Source: CAMCXT01 sp040403315 | Lineage (GTDB): Bacteria; Bacteroidota; Bacteroidia; M30B66 | Reading direction: 5' to 3' | Length of the DNA stretch: 64,000 nt | NCBI GenBank assembly: GCA_040403315.1 | Contig: JBBAKX010000002.1 | Location: forward strand, 248,001 to 312,000 | Made by a program: the position numbers and the translations under genes | The notes under the pieces: generated by a model | What the model saw: only the letters and a program-made list of their open reading frames with translations | The model's database searches: none | What the model was told of the DNA's origin: nothing | In this document: in pieces, positions 62,706 to 64,000 of the stretch | How the letters are laid out: each line of letters begins with the position of its first letter | How positions within the stretch are numbered: position 1 is the stretch's first letter

Positions 62706-63352
62706 CGGCGTTTTATGAATGGTTTATCGGCCACAAAAGGAAAGCGTTTTCTGATAAAATGTTGAAGATACAAAGATGGCGCTATGGTGGTTAAACCCAA
62801 AAAAACGCCAAGTAAAACATCGGCTGGAAAGTGCTGATAAAGGGCAATCCTCGAAATAGCGGCTAAACAGGCTATTGTTACAAAAAGGAATTTCTTGTTT
62901 GATGAGATGGTTAACCAAGCGAACAGGCCCAGAACACCTATTGCTGTGGTGGTGTGTCCTGAAGGCATCGAACTGCGGGAATGTGGTTTAAGTTCGGTGG
63001 GTACAGTGAGTGGCTCTTGGTGCAATTGGAACCATAAAACCGGCCGAGGTTCATCTTTGAAAACAGTATTCTTTAAGCCCTGAGCGAACAAGGCACCCAG
63101 CAACCAACTTAGCAACACAGCTGCTGCGAGCGAACGGTTCTTGAACAGTGCAATCGAAACGACCAATGCAGCTGCAAACAGGCCATCTCCTACTACTGTA
63201 ACTATCTGCCAAAAGCCGATTGGAATGGGAAGTAATTGGTTCCAAAAATGAAAAGACTCTGCCTTGCTGAGCATCAACAGCGATGCGCCGAGGGCAGAAA
63301 TAAGGACAACTAGGGGTATAAAAAACCAAATTTGTTTTCTGAAACCTTGCAT
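62702..63352 (-). CDS. PAP2-superfamily membrane phosphatase
   Basis: From the ATG at 63352 the protein has 216 residues and about six membrane segments. The phosphatase signature is complete: KNTVFKDEPRP, SMPSGHTTTA and SRIALYQHFPADVL. Such enzymes dephosphorylate lipid phosphates, including undecaprenyl pyrophosphate. It overlaps the glycosyltransferase gene at its 3' end. A TACCTTTG box ends five bases before the ATG, so the mRNA may be leaderless. Confidence 0.9.
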   Translation of the reverse strand: MQGFRKQIWFFIPLVVLISALGASLLMLSKAESFHFWNQLLPIPIGFWQIVTVVGDGLFAAALVVSIALFKNRSLAAAVLLSWLLGALFAQGLKNTVFKDEPRPVLWFQLHQEPLTVPTELKPHSRSSMPSGHTTTAIGVLGLFAWLTISSNKKFLFVTIACLAAISRIALYQHFPADVLLGVFLGLTTIAPSLYLQHFIRKRFPFVADKPFIKRR

Positions 63353-63357
63353 AGCTG

Positions 63358-63365
63358 CAAAGGTA
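63358..63365 (-). promoter_or_regulatory. -7 box of the PAP2 gene, leaderless arrangement
   Basis: TACCTTTG on the minus strand, five bases before the ATG at 63352. A longer reading frame to 63433 would lie upstream of it. Confidence 0.5.
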
Positions 63366-63450
63366 AAGGCTTCCACGAAAAATAATACTATCGTAAACGA
63401 TTGATTTTGTGATGCTTTAAAAATTAGCATCACAAAATGACTACAGAACG

Positions 63451-63480
63451 TTTGCTAAAAACACTTTTCAATTATATTTG
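63451..63480 (+). promoter_or_regulatory. Promoter of tRNA-Met
   Basis: TTTG (63451-63454), 18 bases, then TATATTTG (63473-63480), a full consensus promoter 11 bases before the tRNA. Confidence 0.7.
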
Positions 63481-63491
63481 CAGCCCATTTT

Positions 63492-63565
63492 GGCGGGGTA
63501 GCTCAGATGGTTAGAGCGCAGGATTCATAACCCTGAGGTCACGGGTTCAACTCCCGTCCCCGCTA
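63492..63565 (+). tRNA. tRNA-Met(CAT)
   Basis: A 74-nt cloverleaf with acceptor GGCGGGG/CCCCGCT, D arm, anticodon loop TTCATAA (anticodon CAT at 63526-63528) and T arm ACGGG-TTCAACT-CCCGT. The 3' CCA is not encoded. The first base pair is G-U and position 31-39 is an A-C mismatch. The features fit elongator tRNA-Met; a tRNA-Ile(k2C) reading of CAT is possible but less likely. Confidence 0.93.
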
Positions 63566-63569
63566 CAAG

Positions 63570-63598
63570 AAACCTCCTGAATTTCAGGGGGTTTTTGT
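63570..63598 (+). terminator. Terminator of tRNA-Met
   Basis: AAACCTCCTGAA (63570-63581) pairs with TTCAGGGGGTTT (63583-63594), followed by TTGTTTTT. It lies directly behind the tRNA. Confidence 0.85.
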
Positions 63599-63689
63599 TT
63601 TTAAGAAGAAGGAGGAATGGCATTAAAAAGTTTTTGGGTGACGATTTATCTCCACTTGGCTTCAAGAATAAAATTCTTAAATTGCATTA

Positions 63690-64000
63690 GTGCAAGAAAA
63701 GACAAAACAATACAACGACTTTGTTATAGACAAGCTAACAAACTCTATAACAAACAGGATATCAGGCGATAGTCTGATGACGGAAGTTTTGTTGTTGTCA
63801 AAATCCGACCTAAAACCTATTACAAAAAAGAACGGTTGGCTATTTAACTGGAAGCAAGAGTTTGAAGCAACTGAAAAAGAGGTATACAAGCTCACTATTC
63901 TTCATAATGAACATATTTATTCAAGGACTTATTAGTATTTCAATAAAAACTGACCATATTTTCATTAATTTAATTGAATCAGCTGCGTATAATAGAGGAG
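63690..64000 (+). pseudogene. Frameshifted gene running off the window
   Basis: A GTG at 63690 opens a frame reading MQEKTKQYNDFVIDKLTNSI and then TKKNGWLFNWKQEFEATEKE, ending at a stop at 63935. The plus-one frame continues at once with QGLISISIKTDHIFINLIES and AAYNRG to the window edge. From memory, Bacteroidota proteins of this family read straight through this junction. The switch is near 63915-63922 and needs one base removed or two added. The protein's role is unknown. It could be natural decay or a sequencing slip. Confidence 0.68.

Overview
The window is ordinary chromosomal DNA of a Bacteroidota bacterium, most likely from a Flavobacteriales-like lineage. The evidence is a short primary sigma factor without region 1.1, many -7 boxes of the Bacteroidota type (TAnnTTTG, some with TTTG about 18-22 nt upstream), type IX secretion (T9SS)-like C-terminal tails, an outer-membrane beta-barrel receptor with an N-terminal carboxypeptidase-regulatory-like domain, and AT-rich spacers. 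Species cannot be named from the sequence. No plasmid, prophage or CRISPR array is seen.

Layout. 0-6 kb (mostly minus): a cut-off Fn3-like secreted protein, a VIT/CCC1 metal transporter, the primary sigma factor, a membrane protein overlapping a penicillin-acylase-type Ntn hydrolase, and a small lipoprotein. 6-11.5 kb: a DASS transporter, secreted proteins including a DUF1684 protein, a frameshifted small gene and two small conserved genes. 11.6-12.2 kb: long repeat array A. 12.3-19 kb (plus): a glycogen operon (glgA-glgC), then a four-gene Mn/Zn ABC importer in which one permease carries a DtxR/MntR-like repressor domain. 19-30 kb (mostly minus): YitT protein, MazG-like hydrolase, beta-barrel receptor, UbiD decarboxylase, SIMPL-like protein, aconitase. 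30-40 kb: Pif1-like helicase, a possible small RNA, an alpha-oxoamine synthase divergent from a MerR regulator, an ABC ATPase/permease pair, uvrB. 40-54 kb: a secreted esterase, tRNA-Arg(CCG), rsmE-mfd, fructose-1,6-bisphosphatase, a tyrosine recombinase beside a long imperfect hairpin, a secreted glutathione-peroxidase-like protein, clpB, and an undetected-by-length AEC transporter pseudogene. 54-64 kb: a second-type DnaE polymerase, repeat array B, two small DUF proteins, queD-folE, a PAP2/ArnT-like pair, tRNA-Met and a frameshifted gene running off the end.

Genes that work together: glgC supplies ADP-glucose to glgA; the substrate-binding lipoprotein, ATPase and two permeases form one metal importer that probably carries its own metal sensor; uvrB and mfd act in nucleotide-excision repair, and the DnaE-type polymerase may add damage tolerance; queD and folE share pterin chemistry; the ABC pair at 35-37.7 kb is one exporter-like unit.

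The most unusual material is non-coding. Two arrays of long tandem repeats 46 kb apart (11.6 and 57.7 kb) share an ordered set of motifs and appear to be diverged members of one family. A second, GC-rich dispersed repeat of about 100 bp sits just beyond two terminators. A palindromic GGACTnAAGTCC repeat is scattered in two clusters. There is also a recombinase-linked hairpin, an orphan terminator with a competing fold, and a 9-5-9 inverted repeat in front of clpB. Three genes are broken by frameshifts, which could be natural decay or assembly error.
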